Source: Gentiana macrophylla
Taxonomy: Eukaryota; Streptophyta; Magnoliopsida; Gentianales; Gentianaceae
Assembly (NCBI GenBank): GCA_026214975.1
Contig: CM047805.1
Coordinates: 110,851,845-110,915,844, forward strand
Length of the DNA stretch: 64,000 bases
Direction of reading: 5' to 3'
Positions 1 to 10,012 of this stretch are shown here, in pieces (within the stretch, counting starts at the first letter, position 1; the number at the start of each line of letters is the position of its first letter). Both the position numbers and the translations under genes were made by a program. Below the pieces are notes generated by a model. The model was not told the origin of the DNA and made no database searches. It saw only the letters and a list, made by a program, of their open reading frames with translations.

Positions 1-27
1 CAGAGTGGTTAGTTATCTTATCTCATG

Positions 28-303
28 TTAAGAGCATTTACATCACTCAACATATTCTTGATTCTCAGAACATTTATTTTTCTAATATACAGAGTATCTA
101 TTTATATGAAATGCATTAGAATCTCTACCGCGCATATTTTGAAGAGATTCTACAAGTAGCGCAAAATAGAGATCTTGTATTTCATGGATCTGATTTAAAG
201 ATTGTGGTGCGAATAATTTTTGCTGTGGATTTGTATATCTATTTTACAAACTTACATCCGAGTGACGTATCAATGCAAAAGTTGTAAATGCATTTACTCT
301 TCC
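28..303. mobile_element. PIF/Harbinger-like MITE candidate
   Basis: The left end reads TTA then AGAGCATTTACATC. The right end is an imperfect inverted counterpart (AAATGCATTTACTCT) near 285-300. Interior text around ATGAAATGCATTAGAATCT resembles, in inverse orientation, the interior of the clearer MITE at 49218-49513. A right-hand TTA duplication is not clear. It could be a decayed relative of that MITE or a chance partial match. Confidence 0.3.
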
Positions 304-1341
304 TGATTCATGTAATGAATGTAATATTCTTTACCTTCATGATGGACACAGGTCGACACAAATTTGGAATCTCCAGAAGATTTCGTGGTGGAAGGAGTTG
401 GAGGCATTGGCATAACGTATAAGATGGCACCTTATTCCTCGATTCTTCTTAAAGCAAAACTATGAATCTGCTTTGAGAACTGCTGCGATGCTTGCTTCAT
501 ATGCCAAATGAAATGATATGATACGATGAAGCAGACAGAGGCTGAATAGTATATTATGTATTGTCGACAAGAAATAACAATGTTGGAATCAGAAGTTCGT
601 AGTCTACGCACCACCAGAAAGCAACACCAGAATAAAGAGACGTCACTTCACGCCTTCCACTCTGATGATTCCTACATGGGGCTTCTTTGTTCTAGCTACT
701 GATTGGATTTGACGTGGTTAGGTAAGTCGATTACTCCTAAACTAGCTTTATCAAAGTTTAACGTGTTGTTAATCTTCTCAGTCTTTTTTTATTGTATGTT
801 GCTTTTTATATCAACCATAAGATTCTTGAATCATCATGAAACTTGGGTTTTCTTGGCCATCATCAAAAAGAAAAGAAACAAGAGATTAAAAAGATGGAAA
901 ATAAAGTTAATTTGTTTATGCCATTTTTCATTCTTTCATCCCCATTCTCATCCCAACTCTGTTTTTAGGGTTGTAATTTAAGGAATACCCTCTGTTTATA
1001 GTGTTTGCTAAAGAATCAAAATTTTCAAGTATATAAAAAGTATATCATTAAAATGCTTAAATAAGTGTTAAAATCGACTTAGGGTCTATGTAATGATGCT
1101 GAGAATGCGTGTAGCCGACTTAGGGTTTCTTTGGGCTATTTTGGGCCACCGCTGAGCGGTGGAAGGGCGGTCGTTGGGTTGGCAGATCCAAGCCCATTCT
1201 TTGCAGATCATCTCTTCTGGACCATTGTGTCCACTTTATACTCCTGGTTCGAATTCCTTCAGATTTAATTTTACTCTCAAAACCTCGACTTGATTCATTC
1301 TTTCATCCTGCTTCTCTCGATCTTGACACTTCTTCCAACGC
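304..1341. other. Noncoding stretch with a perfect hairpin
   Basis: I see no convincing gene here. The one structured site is a perfect hairpin, CCACCGC-TGA-GCGGTGG, at 1146-1162, next to CTTAGGGT repeats. The GC-rich palindrome in AT-rich DNA recalls those in the Athila-type LTRs further right, so this may be LTR debris. Short open frames near 703-981 have no recognisable domain or promoter and look accidental. Confidence 0.4.
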
Positions 1342-1348
1342 CCTGCAC

Positions 1349-2291
1349 AGGGCCGGCCTTCGTTTGTATTGGCGACGCCAAACACTGCCTCCCGACCGCT
1401 TTTAGTTAAAATTTTTTTTTTAAAACATACTTATTGTTAGATATTTTTCATAAATAAATATTTTGGTTATCGTTCTTATGAGTCTGCCAGACGAATTAAT
1501 GTTATCGCAACGAAGCGGGTTCGACCGCCCGTCGGTCGCGGTGGGTCGAGGGGGCGTGGCCCCTTCAGAGGGTCGAGGGGCGGCGCTAAAACCTAAATCA
1601 ATGCATGCATCGAGTTCATGAAGGATATGCATTTTTGAGATACACGCATTTTCGAACCGATATGTACTTACCATTTTGTGTAAGGGTTGCAGATGCTTTC
1701 ATCCGTGCAAGGAAAGACATCCATTCGTTTATGCAGACTTGCAACCTATAAAAAAGACATAAGTATGAAGGCGAAAATCCATAAATTTGACAACATCATT
1801 AGAAAAACTTTGAGTGTTCTCGGGTTTGATTCAAACAAGTCATTGTTTGAATCAAATGTTCTATTGTATCCTCGAAAGAGATTTTCATTTGATCCATTAG
1901 TGACAAATCGTGTTGGACAAAACATCTCTTAAAAGACAACGTTATTAACGTGTCTTGGAGTTTCTAATTCTCTCACAAATCCTAAGACTACATTTTTCCA
2001 ACACTTATCGCATTTTTAACATCCGTATATATACAAAAATTAATAAAACTTGTTTGTATATATCTATTTTTTTTTTGGGTCAAGTAAAATTTTTTTATTA
2101 GAGGCGCTTTATCAATTAGAATAAAAACAAATTTGGGCCTCTATCAAAAAGAAAATTAACATATTTTTTAGGTTGGATCGGATTAAATCTACACGATTTT
2201 TTTTTTCTTTTTAATAAACACGTATGCAGTTGGCCGCCCCGACAGAATTGGGCGCAAGACCGGTCTCGGCGCTTAGGGAGGGCCGGCCCGG
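1349..2291. mobile_element. Candidate nonautonomous hAT-like element
   Basis: The segment starts AGGGCCGGCC and ends GGCCGGCCCGG, so its ends are short inverted repeats. CCTGCAC lies immediately outside both ends (1342-1348 and 2292-2298); with one more base it would be an 8-bp target duplication with one mismatch, as hAT elements make. The 943-bp interior has no transposase and only short open frames. GGCCGGCC is itself palindromic, which weakens the terminal-repeat argument. Confidence 0.42.
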
Positions 2292-2298
2292 CCTGCAC

Positions 2299-3284
2299 AC
2301 CTAGTTACACTGTTGAAACAGTAAGAGTGATATATGATGGTAATAAATAAAGCAGTCATGCTTGAATCGTTATGTTTAAATGCGATGTTGAGATTGATCA
2401 TCTTCATCATTTTGTCTATCTCTGGATTTGCCTTTAAAAAATTTATTGCACCCCTTACCCGAGATTCTACGTCCGTCACTAATTCGGGAAATTACCTACA
2501 ATCAAGGAGAGTGGCATTCCATCATACAGCTAAATGTAATCCAGCGCAATCATCACTTGTAAAGTTTCATTTTACTCTCAATTTGCCAATCTGTTCACAT
2601 GCTCGCTGGCCTGCGCATTTTAAGGTCCACATGCATGTTTGGGAATTTCATTTTGTCTAATAATTTTCTGAAAAAATAAAAATCGAGTCACAATCCAAAG
2701 GGACTCGGTCTAGCCAAGAACTTCGTGGAGGATGTATATTAACTTCACCCGCCCACAAATAATATTCAAGTAAAGTTATGATTTCAAGAGTAAAAAGATT
2801 TTTATATAATGAAAAAAAAGGTTTTTATAAACACCCATATTTCTAACGCAATGAATATTACTTTTTCTTATGGAAATGGCCAAAGTAATTTGCATATGAA
2901 TTTTGATAATGAGGGTTGAAATTTATCAATTTTTTTCCGTGATCACACATATATTTGTATATTTACTCTGTATATGTAATTATAGAGAAGATATAAAAAT
3001 AAGTCGGTCGATGATAAAAATAAAAGTCGATTACACATAGATATGCGTTTATTAAAAAAATCTCCATTGTAGTTAAAAAAAAAAAAAAAAATATTTTAGG
3101 AAGTCGTGTGGCATGCTCATGCAAGTGGAGCCGCCCTGAAATGGTAGCATATATATTAATAAACGACGCACACTTTTTTATCTCACTGGATCTCTCGAGT
3201 CCCGAGACTCAAAGACCACTATTCGATCAATGGTGGGCCAGGAAATTTTTCCATGTGGCAAAAAAAAGGTGAGAAAAAAACGCA
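2299..3284. other. Noncoding AT-rich stretch
   Basis: No gene, domain or element boundary is visible. The stretch contains an A18-type run near 3076-3093 and short accidental frames. The sequence runs straight into the tRNA-like element that follows. Confidence 0.5.
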
Positions 3285-3352
3285 ACGGCCAAGATTCAAA
3301 CCTATGACCTAAGGATATATAACAAAGCTGCTAACCAGTTGAGCTAAATGGA
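3285..3352 (-). repeat. tRNA-like sequence (SINE head or tRNA relic)
   Basis: On the minus strand an A-box-like stretch (TAGCTCAACTGGTTAG, 3331-3346) is followed about 30 bases later by a B-box-like stretch (GGTTTGAATC, 3293-3302). This is the internal RNA polymerase III promoter arrangement of tRNAs and tRNA-derived SINEs. The acceptor and anticodon stems do not pair, so it is not a working tRNA gene. Similar minus- or plus-strand pieces lie at 37063-37128 and 59140-59200. Confidence 0.45.
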
Positions 3353-3662
3353 TAATTACACTAAATATTGTCTGAAATAATATACATACACCGATTTAAT
3401 ATTACTAGAGGGGTATATTAGTAACTTCGTTCGGAAATTTAAGTGGGGTCCATACACCCCACCCCTATAAAGGTGGGTCCATACAGGGTCAATGCCTCGT
3501 TGGCTTTAGTGCTTAACACGATGAATTACTTCATAACAATATTTCATCAAACACGTGAAGCCATCTCCTTATCCGATTTTTGTGTCATTTAATTTTTTAT
3601 TTTTATTTTATTTTTTATGTTTGGTCTTTGAAACAGATCAGTTTCAAACGGTATCAATATTA

Positions 3663-4598
3663 TTCCCACCGTCCCATTATATTCGCCCGTTTGACTTTTC
3701 ACACCGATTAAGAAATCAGAAGTTAATGTTTTGAATGCCATTAAATTAAACGATTTATCATTCTTACATTGATGCCCTTTACGTAGTTGTTGTATCCCAC
3801 TCAAAAAAGAAAAGTAGTTGTTGTGTCATTTAATGCTACACATTTTTTAATGCAAATATTGTAAAGATGAAATGCATTTGAAATTTTTTAACAATAAATG
3901 CACTGTTGGAGAAATTTGAATTAAAATTAATTCTAAAATTACGGAGGATCACGTCGGTTCGGTAAAAGGTTACAATTACGTAAGATGTTGTATCCTTTCG
4001 GTTAAAGGTTGCACATGTTCGGAATCATTTTTGAAAGGATGCAACCGGTAATAAATGACATCCTTACTACTATAAATTCCATCCTTTTGTGAATGAAAAA
4101 AACCACAGATTTTTTGCACTTTTGCACACCAAAATTCTGCCAAAATAAAAAGCATTTTTTTGAATAAACATTTGCACTAAGTCAGAGGTATTCAAGGCCG
4201 GATCAGTTCGCTGCTTGTTCACATCTAAGTGCAAGACTAGAACAAGGAAGACTATTGTATCTTGGGAGACATCTTGCCATATCCATGTGCACATAGTCGG
4301 GGCAATAATGTCTTAAGGACAACGTTTCTACGTGCCTCAGTCTGAATAAGTTTCGCATTTACTTTCTCTTTCTGCAATTTATTTAGAATGTGTTGCAGTA
4401 ATTTTATGTGAATAAAATGTTCGTTCTTATGTGTTCACCATGCCTGCAATCTACTTCTAAAATTTTATGTTACTCGTTTTTCAGAAAAATTAGCAAACCG
4501 GTACTATACTACTAATATTCTGACAATGCACAAAGTGGACACTTATTTTGGGACAAACCAAAAAGGAAACGTGGACAAATAAAATGAAACGGAAGGAG
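3663..4598. mobile_element. Stowaway-like MITE, split by a solo LTR
   Basis: The left end (TTCCCACCGTCCCATTAT) and the right end (AAATGAAACGGAAGGAG) are the inverted termini expected of plant Stowaway (Tc1/mariner) MITEs, and both are flanked by TA (3661-3662 and 4599-4600). Without the solo LTR and its duplicated target the element would be about 308 bp. The internal CACACCGATTAAGAAA is shared with the second Stowaway-like element at 47685, so both belong to one family. It has no coding capacity. Confidence 0.6.
3904..4525 (+). mobile_element. Solo LTR inside the Stowaway-like MITE
   Basis: The segment begins TGTTGGAGAAATTTG and ends ATATTCTGACA, giving canonical TG...CA ends. ATGCAC flanks it at 3898-3903 and 4526-4531. 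A possible TATA box (CTATAAATTCC) lies near 4070-4080. The terminus TGTTGGAGAAATT is familiar from plant Ty1/copia LTRs. No internal domain is present, so this is the product of LTR-LTR recombination. Strand is inferred from the TATA box only. Confidence 0.58.
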
Positions 4599-4606
4599 TA
4601 TATAAC

Positions 4607-4756
4607 GGGTAATTCTTCCATAGTCACTCCATTTCCATCGTAGACACATGTGGATGATTCTGGATCACACAGTTTGAATTTGAGTTGAAACTGTGTGGTC
4701 CAGATTCATCCATATGAATTACTCATCAAATGGAGTCACCATAGAACAACTTCCCA
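4607..4756. mobile_element. 150-bp foldback MITE with 8-bp duplication
   Basis: Almost the whole element is one long inverted repeat: the left arm from GGGTAATTCTTCCATAG pairs with the right arm ending CTATGG...CTTCCC around a short AT-rich centre near 4675-4686. TATATAAC flanks it perfectly at 4599-4606 and 4757-4764, and an 8-bp duplication points to a hAT or Mutator-type transposase acting in trans. It landed exactly on the TA at the right edge of the Stowaway-like MITE. Confidence 0.65.
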
Positions 4757-5627
4757 TATATAACTCGTCAGACACAAATGATCATATGTATTGGTTCACC
4801 TTATAAACATCACTAGTGAACGTGAGCCGTGCAAGGCACGGAGGGACCAACATAAATCGTTACCAACGATAATATCAATGAATAGATCCCAACGTGAAAT
4901 AAATTACGTACGTAAGCTTAAACCGTAACAAATTCAAGGCACAAGACAGAGAGAGCAAGAGAAATATATCACATTTTCTCCAAGAGGTAGCTCTTTCTTA
5001 GAGACGTGAAGATTGTGAATCACCTCTCTTCCAGCCCTATCAGGAGTTTCCATCTACAAAATAAACTACAATATGATGTATCGGAGAACAATGTCATAAA
5101 GTCGATCACTTTAGCTTCGACTTTACGCAATGAAACATTATAGAAAAACAATAAGCGGACCATAACTACACGGTCAAATCTCCTGAGACGCTTTAGCTTC
5201 CAGATCATTAATATGCTTGAAAATGTGTTTCACTCATTTTCTATACGACATTTCTCTTTCTTATCATTAATGAATACGTCAATGATCTCGTGTTCATTAA
5301 TTTGGTAGAAAAAAACACGTGTCAAACGGTCTGAAAAATATAAAAAGTGATTTGGTATTCCAACGTCAATTTTAGTGACGTTCGTACTGCAAATGACCGT
5401 CGGTTCCACCGACGTTATGTTGTTCAAAGTAATAAAAATATTTATGTGGTGTCCATGTGATTACATCACACCTTCTTGGCGCGAATATTTGTTTGCCCTT
5501 ATTTTTTTTGTATTTTATAGCTAAACTTGACTCATCTTCCATCGTACACTACACAGTAGAACTTCAAAACCGTCGGTCTTTCCTTTTTTTTTCCCTTTTC
5601 TTCACAAACTACTAACGGTACACGCGT

Positions 5628-6300
5628 TTAATAAAAAAGTACACGGTATTATTCAATTGTTGTGCCAAATCAAATCGAAAATTTTTGGTTGATTGAAATT
5701 TAAAATTAAATCCATGATTTGTCATTGGAGTTAATAAAAATAAACCGTATCGAAACATACACTTTTGGTTCGGTTTATGTAACGGATAGTCGAACAAAAA
5801 ATTTCGGTTTCTATATAACGCTAATCAAATTCGGTTTTACCGAGGAGAAAACCGCCGTTAAAAAGGAAAAAATGAATCAAACGTTACTCGTTTGGTTTGC
5901 TTTACGTAACGGAGAGGCGAAAAAATTCGGTTCATATATAACCTTAACCGAAGGAAAAAAAAGCATTTGATAAAAAAAAATACACGGTTTTATTCAATTG
6001 TTGTGTTGAAATCGAATCAAAATCAAAAATTTTCGGTTGAGTGAAATTAAAACTGAATCCGCACTGTCAGTTGGAGGTACTAAAAATAAACCGTATCGAA
6101 ATATACACTTTGTTATGTATAATATTCAATTGTTGTGTCGAAATCGAATCGAGAAATCAAAAATTTTCGGTTGATTGAAATTGAAATTTAAAACTGAATC
6201 CGCACTGTCTGTTGGAGGTACTAAAAAAGAACCGTATCGAAATATACAATTTGATTCGATTTAAGTAATGAATAGTCGGAAAGATAAATCGATTTATATA
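5628..6300. repeat. Degenerate triplicated AT-rich segment
   Basis: A block recognisable by ATTCAATTGTTGTG, TTTCGGTTGA and ACCGTATCGAAA occurs three times, beginning near 5645, 5990 and 6125. Copies two and three also share CTGAATCCGCACTGTC and GTTGGAGGTACTAAAAA. The spacing is unequal (about 345 then 135 bases), so the middle copy has lost or the first gained internal sequence. The block lies inside the candidate Helitron, and the short frames it contains have no recognisable domain. Confidence 0.6.
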
Positions 6301-6387
6301 TAACGATAACAGAAATTCTGGTTTTTAACGAATGAAAAAAGAAAAAAACAAACCTACTGTATTTAAAATTTAAAAAAAAAAGTATGT

Positions 6388-6420
6388 GCCACGTGTCAGC
6401 CTAGGAGGCTGCCACGTGGC
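6388..6420. promoter_or_regulatory. Paired G-box palindromes
   Basis: GCCACGTGTC (6388-6397) and GCCACGTGGC (6411-6420) flank the near-palindrome AGCCTAGGAGGCT. CACGTG is the known core bound by plant bZIP and bHLH factors, and CCACGTGTC also fits ABA-response elements. The pair is near the 5' end of the candidate Helitron and about 1 kb upstream of the AGP start codon. A role in AGP regulation is inference from position. Confidence 0.4.
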
Positions 6421-6489
6421 CTCTTATGGGCAAAGTCCCTTAACACCTTATAGATATAAGATAAGATAAGAAGAAGGGAGTAATTTGAT

Positions 6490-6606
6490 GCGAAGTCTCA
6501 TCGGATTAATCATTGTTGAATCTGTCACGCGTGTGTATAATAAAACTATTTTTGTCTTATACACACGCCATCATGATCCGACAATAAGTTTTAATGTAAG
6601 ACTCAA
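6490..6606. repeat. Short foldback element
   Basis: A perfect 12-bp stem (GCGTGTGTATAA at 6529-6540 with its complement at 6557-6568) sits inside a longer imperfect inverted repeat whose arms begin AGTCTCAT and end TAAGACT. The size and structure suggest a small MITE. I could not define a flanking duplication. Confidence 0.42.
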
Positions 6607-7192
6607 ATGATCGGAATCACCCGAAGAGAAGATACAAAGTATTCCCACCTACACCGCGTTATTCAAACGTCAAAGAGTAATTGGTGACAACAATTTACAG
6701 AGGACTATTCTTTACCTTCAATTATGGTCCACCGTGTTGACAGTTATCAGTGATTTTAAAATTCGTTTCTCTTAAAAATAAAATAAAATATATATATTCA
6801 GTTCTCTGAATTACTAATATTTTGTGTTAAAAAAGAAAAATATTTTATTCTATTATTCATACATCTAATCTAACGACATGAGAAAAATTTTATCCAAGTG
6901 ATTTCCTACTGTGAAGCTATCTACGCGACAAAGATCTCTGACACACACAATTTTCACACATTACGCACTATGTATTCCACCTCGTAAAATCTGTGTGGCC
7001 CAGATCCTCGCCACATGCGCAGCTTCCTACTAAGAAGTCCTCTGAGAAGAACGGCACCTACACATGAATGCACTCCATTGTGTGAATGTTTAATTGTTTA
7101 TAAAGTACTCATGTTTACGTTTGGATCTAATGAAAATTATATCTGTCATTAGCTGTCTTTCAATCATTAGCTAACAGCTCTAATTTGCCCAT
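6607..7192. other. Upstream region of the AGP gene
   Basis: No gene is seen. The stretch separates the foldback element from the core promoter of the AGP gene and presumably carries its upstream regulatory sequence, but I recognise no defined site in it. Confidence 0.4.
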
Positions 7193-7300
7193 CTTTTTTC
7201 TTTTCTTTTCTTTTCTTTTCCTTTCTTTTTCTAGATAGGCTGAAAACGAAACGAATAGGGAATTTCGTTGCGCAAATGTTAAGCCATCCCCCTATAAATA
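7193..7300 (+). promoter_or_regulatory. AGP core promoter: pyrimidine tract and TATA box
   Basis: A (TTTTC)n-type pyrimidine tract spans 7193-7231. A good plant TATA box, TATAAATA, lies at 7293-7300 and would place transcription start near 7325-7335, leaving a 5' UTR of about 100 bases before the ATG at 7433. Pyrimidine-rich patches near the start site are common in plant promoters. The start site is predicted, not observed. Confidence 0.55.
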
Positions 7301-7432
7301 CTCACCGCTTTCCATACTCTTCTTCCAACCTGCTATTTAGTTTAAATATTTTCTCCTCTAAATATTTTCATATATACAGCATTCTTTGTATATTTCTGCC
7401 TGTCGATTTGCAATTTCAGAGTAACATATATA

Positions 7433-7816
7433 ATGGCTTACACGAGAATTATATTGTCTTTTTTGCTGGTTTTGGCAATCGGATCGGCGATAGGACAATC
7501 GCCGGCGGCATCTCCTAAATCTTCGCCGGTGGCAGCACCTATTCCTTCGCCTCCTACTATAACAGTTCCTGTTCCTACTTCATCACCGACTATATCACCC
7601 GCTGCTTCTTCTCCCAAATCATCTCCGCCATCTCCTACAACAGCAACTGCACCGGCTACCATTCCTGCCGCAAAATCTCCTTCCATCGCCGCTGGTCCGG
7701 ACGGCGGTGCTGCTCCTCCCACCGATGCTCCTGGTAATGGTGGTGCTTTGAACAAAGTCGGTCTGGCTGGATCCGTTGGTATAGCAGTCTTTGCTGCGGC
7801 AGCGTTGTTGATCTAA
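7433..7816 (+). CDS. Classical arabinogalactan-protein precursor
   Basis: The 127-residue protein has the full layout of a classical AGP. Residues 1-21 are a signal peptide (hydrophobic ILSFLLVLAIG, likely cleavage before Gln22). Residues 22 to about 100 are rich in Pro, Ala, Ser and Thr with many dispersed AP, SP and TP dipeptides, the known sites for proline hydroxylation and type II arabinogalactan addition. The last 19 or so residues (VGLAGSVGIAVFAAAALLI) are a GPI-anchor signal preceded by small residues. The mature proteoglycan should sit on the outer face of the plasma membrane or be released into the wall. The frame is open from the first ATG after a TATA box 133 bases upstream, uninterrupted and intronless, and the length is normal for the family. 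I cannot assign it to a particular numbered AGP. Open frames antisense to it are by-products of its GC-rich composition. Confidence 0.9.
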   Translation: MAYTRIILSFLLVLAIGSAIGQSPAASPKSSPVAAPIPSPPTITVPVPTSSPTISPAASSPKSSPPSPTTATAPATIPAAKSPSIAAGPDGGAAPPTDAPGNGGALNKVGLAGSVGIAVFAAAALLI

Positions 7817-8198
7817 TTGTTGTTTTTCGTCTCTTTTTACATTCTTTATATTTGTTGATATAATTTTATTTATATTTCTGTTCATAACAATTGTATTAAC
7901 ACACCGGTGGTGTTATGAGTTTTACTTACGAATTCCTGTGGGTATCTTTATTATATAAATTTTGATTATGCAATTTTTTTATTTGCGTATGCAGTTATTC
8001 CTATATATGTTACCCTTTACAAAAAGTTTAACAACACAACTATTATAACTAACAATAAAGAAGTAAATTAAAAAATAAAATAAAGAAGTAAGGAGTATTG
8101 TCAATAAAGAATACATTCCTGATTACCACTACATTTTCCCATTAATGTTATCATTAAATAATGAGGATATGGTAGTGTGTCTCGACAATAAAGAATTA
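7817..8198. other. 3' flank of the AGP gene
   Basis: AT-rich sequence that should hold the 3' UTR and polyadenylation site. T-rich stretches follow the stop codon at 7814-7816, but no single poly(A) signal stands out. No further gene is seen. Confidence 0.45.
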
Positions 8199-8543
8199 AG
8201 GCTCCGTTTGTTTTGGGTTAAATTTTTTTTAGATAGAGTGATTGAAATAATGATTAGAAAGTTAATGGGGTAAAATAAAGTAGAATAATGATTAATGTAG
8301 ATTATGAAATGATTAGTGAAATAAAGTAGAATAATAAATAAAATAATGGTAAAAAGATAATAAAGTAAGTGAAATGATGAGAGATGATTTAATATTTTTT
8401 TATTTGTAGTCGAAGATTTGATTGGTGGGAGAATTGTAAGAAATGATGGTGATGTGATGTAAAAAAAACTTACTAAATAACATAGAGATACAACTGCAAT
8501 AAGTAAACTTCGCACAAGAAAGCTACCCAAAACCAAGGGCAGA
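8199..8543. mobile_element. Possible MITE with imperfect terminal repeats
   Basis: CTCCGTTTGTTTTGGGTTA (8202-8220) is imperfectly inverted as CTACCCAAAACCAAGGGCAG (8523-8542). GGCTCCGTTTG-type ends are common in plant MITEs. The interior is very AT-rich and contains a long antisense open frame that looks accidental. No clean target duplication was found, so the boundaries are approximate. Confidence 0.35.
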
Positions 8544-8713
8544 GACATGATTTTGATCTTGGATGAATTAATAGACTATATCGAGTTCGTTGGGTGAGCT
8601 GAATTAAGAATATTTTATGGATCTAATTAGACTACATAGATTTTATAGTGTAATATTTTTTTTACGGATGGGCTTAGCTCACCTTTGTCTAACTACTAGA
8701 TCCGCCTTTGCCC

Positions 8714-9133
8714 AAAACTATACAGCAAACCGGCCGCATCTAAATCCACCTCGATCGAGATACACTATACAAGGTAGGTAGGTAGAGTATGGAATAACTA
8801 GGTTATTAATATATGCCTAAAACTATACCGCAAATTTGCGGTGCATCTAAATCCACCTCGATCGAGATATACTCTACCCGGTAGGTAGATGGAGTACGGA
8901 GTAGCTAGGTTATTCATATATATTTCTACTCGTCGTAATATTCAAACAACCTAGTAGCTAATAAATTATTTATAACTTAGTATATATATACAATATTAAT
9001 ACACTTGTCCCCTTCAAGAAAAATCATGAAAGCAAACCGGCTGCATCTAAATCCACCTTGATCGAGATACACTCTACCAGGTAGGTAGGTGGAGTACGGA
9101 ATAACTAGGTTATTAATATGTGCCTAAAAAGGG
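8714..9133. repeat. Degenerate tandem array, three copies
   Basis: Three copies of a unit containing GCATCTAAATCCACCTCGAT (at 8736, 8842 and 9042), GAGATACACTCTACC, AGGTAGGTAGRTGGAGTA and AACTAGGTTATT lie head to tail. The middle copy carries about 100 extra bases (ACTCGTCGTAATATTC to CACTTGTCCCC). A fourth copy is split between 14732-14781 and 36741-36853 by retrotransposon B. The unit contains CTCGATCGAG and CCACCT...AGGTGG inverted repeats. Confidence 0.7.
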
Positions 9134-9345
9134 CGCATTGATGGCCGTTTTATATTATACCAATTTTGATCGATGGAGTACCAAATCGGTTGTAGTATAA
9201 AACTAGCGATAAATGTTGTAATCCCATAGGGAATCTAGTAAGTACCAAAGCTAGCATCGTCTCTAGTTTAGATCAACACAGTATTCATGAAGATTATTAA
9301 ACTAACAAGTCTATTTCTACAACGACTATAAATTACAACGAGAGT

Positions 9346-9392
9346 TGCTAAATAAATGGGAAAAGTTGTTTTCCATTGATTGATTATGATTT

Positions 9393-9449
<57 letters not shown>

Positions 9450-9537
9450 CACTCACACGGAAGCCCTAACTACAAGTATAATTACAAATATAGACAAAAT
9501 ACAATATAATAAGTAAATAAATATAATTATCCTAAGA
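9346..9537 (-). repeat. 3' LTR of copia H
   Basis: This 192-bp LTR matches the 155-bp one at 13231-13385, sharing GCTAAATAAATGGGAAAAG at one side and TACAAGTATAATTACAAAT at the other. The length difference is mainly a CA/TA microsatellite present only here. On the element's strand the LTR ends in CA but begins TC rather than TG. Confidence 0.9.
9394..9449. repeat. (CA)n(TA)n microsatellite
   Basis: About 17 CA units (9394-9427) pass directly into about 11 TA units (9427-9449) inside the left LTR of copia H. The other LTR has only unexpanded sequence here, so the expansion came after insertion. Confidence 0.95.
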
Positions 9538-9544
9538 CGCTCCC

Positions 9545-10012
9545 TCAAGTGAGACTTCGAGCGGGCGGGAGAAGACCCAACTTGGCGCGAAAATGTTGAA
9601 AAGGAAGACGAGCGAGGGGTTTAGTAAGGGCATCAGTGAGCTGATCAGCACTAGAAACATGAGAAACCCGTAAAGATCCATTTTGAACCGGCTCACGAAT
9701 ATATTGATAATCAACCGCAACGTGCTTCACCCGCGAATGGAAAACTGGATTGGCCGATAACTTAGTGGCACTCACATTATCACAAAAAATAACAGGGGTA
9801 GAGGAATATGCAAACCCACGATCATGTAGGAGAAACGAAACCCGGACTATCTTAGCCGCAGTAGAGGCCACAGAACGATATTCCGCTTCAGTCGATGAAC
9901 GAGCAACTGTGGGTTGTTTCTTAGAACTCCATGAGACAAGATTACAACCCAAGAAGACAAGATACGCATTCATGGACGAATAATCATGTTCTTTGTTACC
10001 ACCCAGTCTCAA
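9545..10012 (-). pseudogene. Copia H RNase H domain
   Basis: The translated region carries the hallmark copia RNase H texts WSSKKQPTVARSSTEAEYRS and VKHVAVDYQYIRE, followed by the usual C-terminal SADQLTDALTKPL. It degrades the RNA strand during reverse transcription. It overlaps the end of the RT frame by a few bases in another register, so the polyprotein is frame-broken here. The element's protein ends just before the polypurine tract and 3' LTR. Confidence 0.85.

Larger units (their letters stand above)
4813..6461 (-). mobile_element. Candidate nonautonomous Helitron
   Basis: Read on the minus strand, the segment starts TCTTATATCTATAAGG (at 6461) and ends with a hairpin, CCGTGC-CTT-GCACGG, followed about ten bases later by CTAG (4816-4813). 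Plant Helitrons are known to begin TC, to end in CTRR after such a hairpin, and to insert between A and T; the flanking bases here fit A and T. No Rep/helicase gene is present. The exact 5' end is ambiguous because AAGAT repeats there. Confidence 0.48.

Noticed and set aside
3285..3352. Functional tRNA gene
   Set aside because: A- and B-box-like words are present, but acceptor and anticodon stems do not form.
7438..7885. Antisense frames over the AGP gene
   Set aside because: The GC-rich repetitive AGP codons leave other frames open. Only the sense frame has a signal peptide, glycomodules and GPI signal.
8129..8548. 139-residue hydrophobic minus-strand frame
   Set aside because: Product of very AT-rich sequence inside a possible MITE. 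The apparent membrane segments are just Ile/Leu/Phe/Tyr from composition.
9268..9456. Frame with alternating Tyr-Ile and Cys-Val
   Set aside because: Translation of the CA/TA microsatellite in the LTR of copia H.
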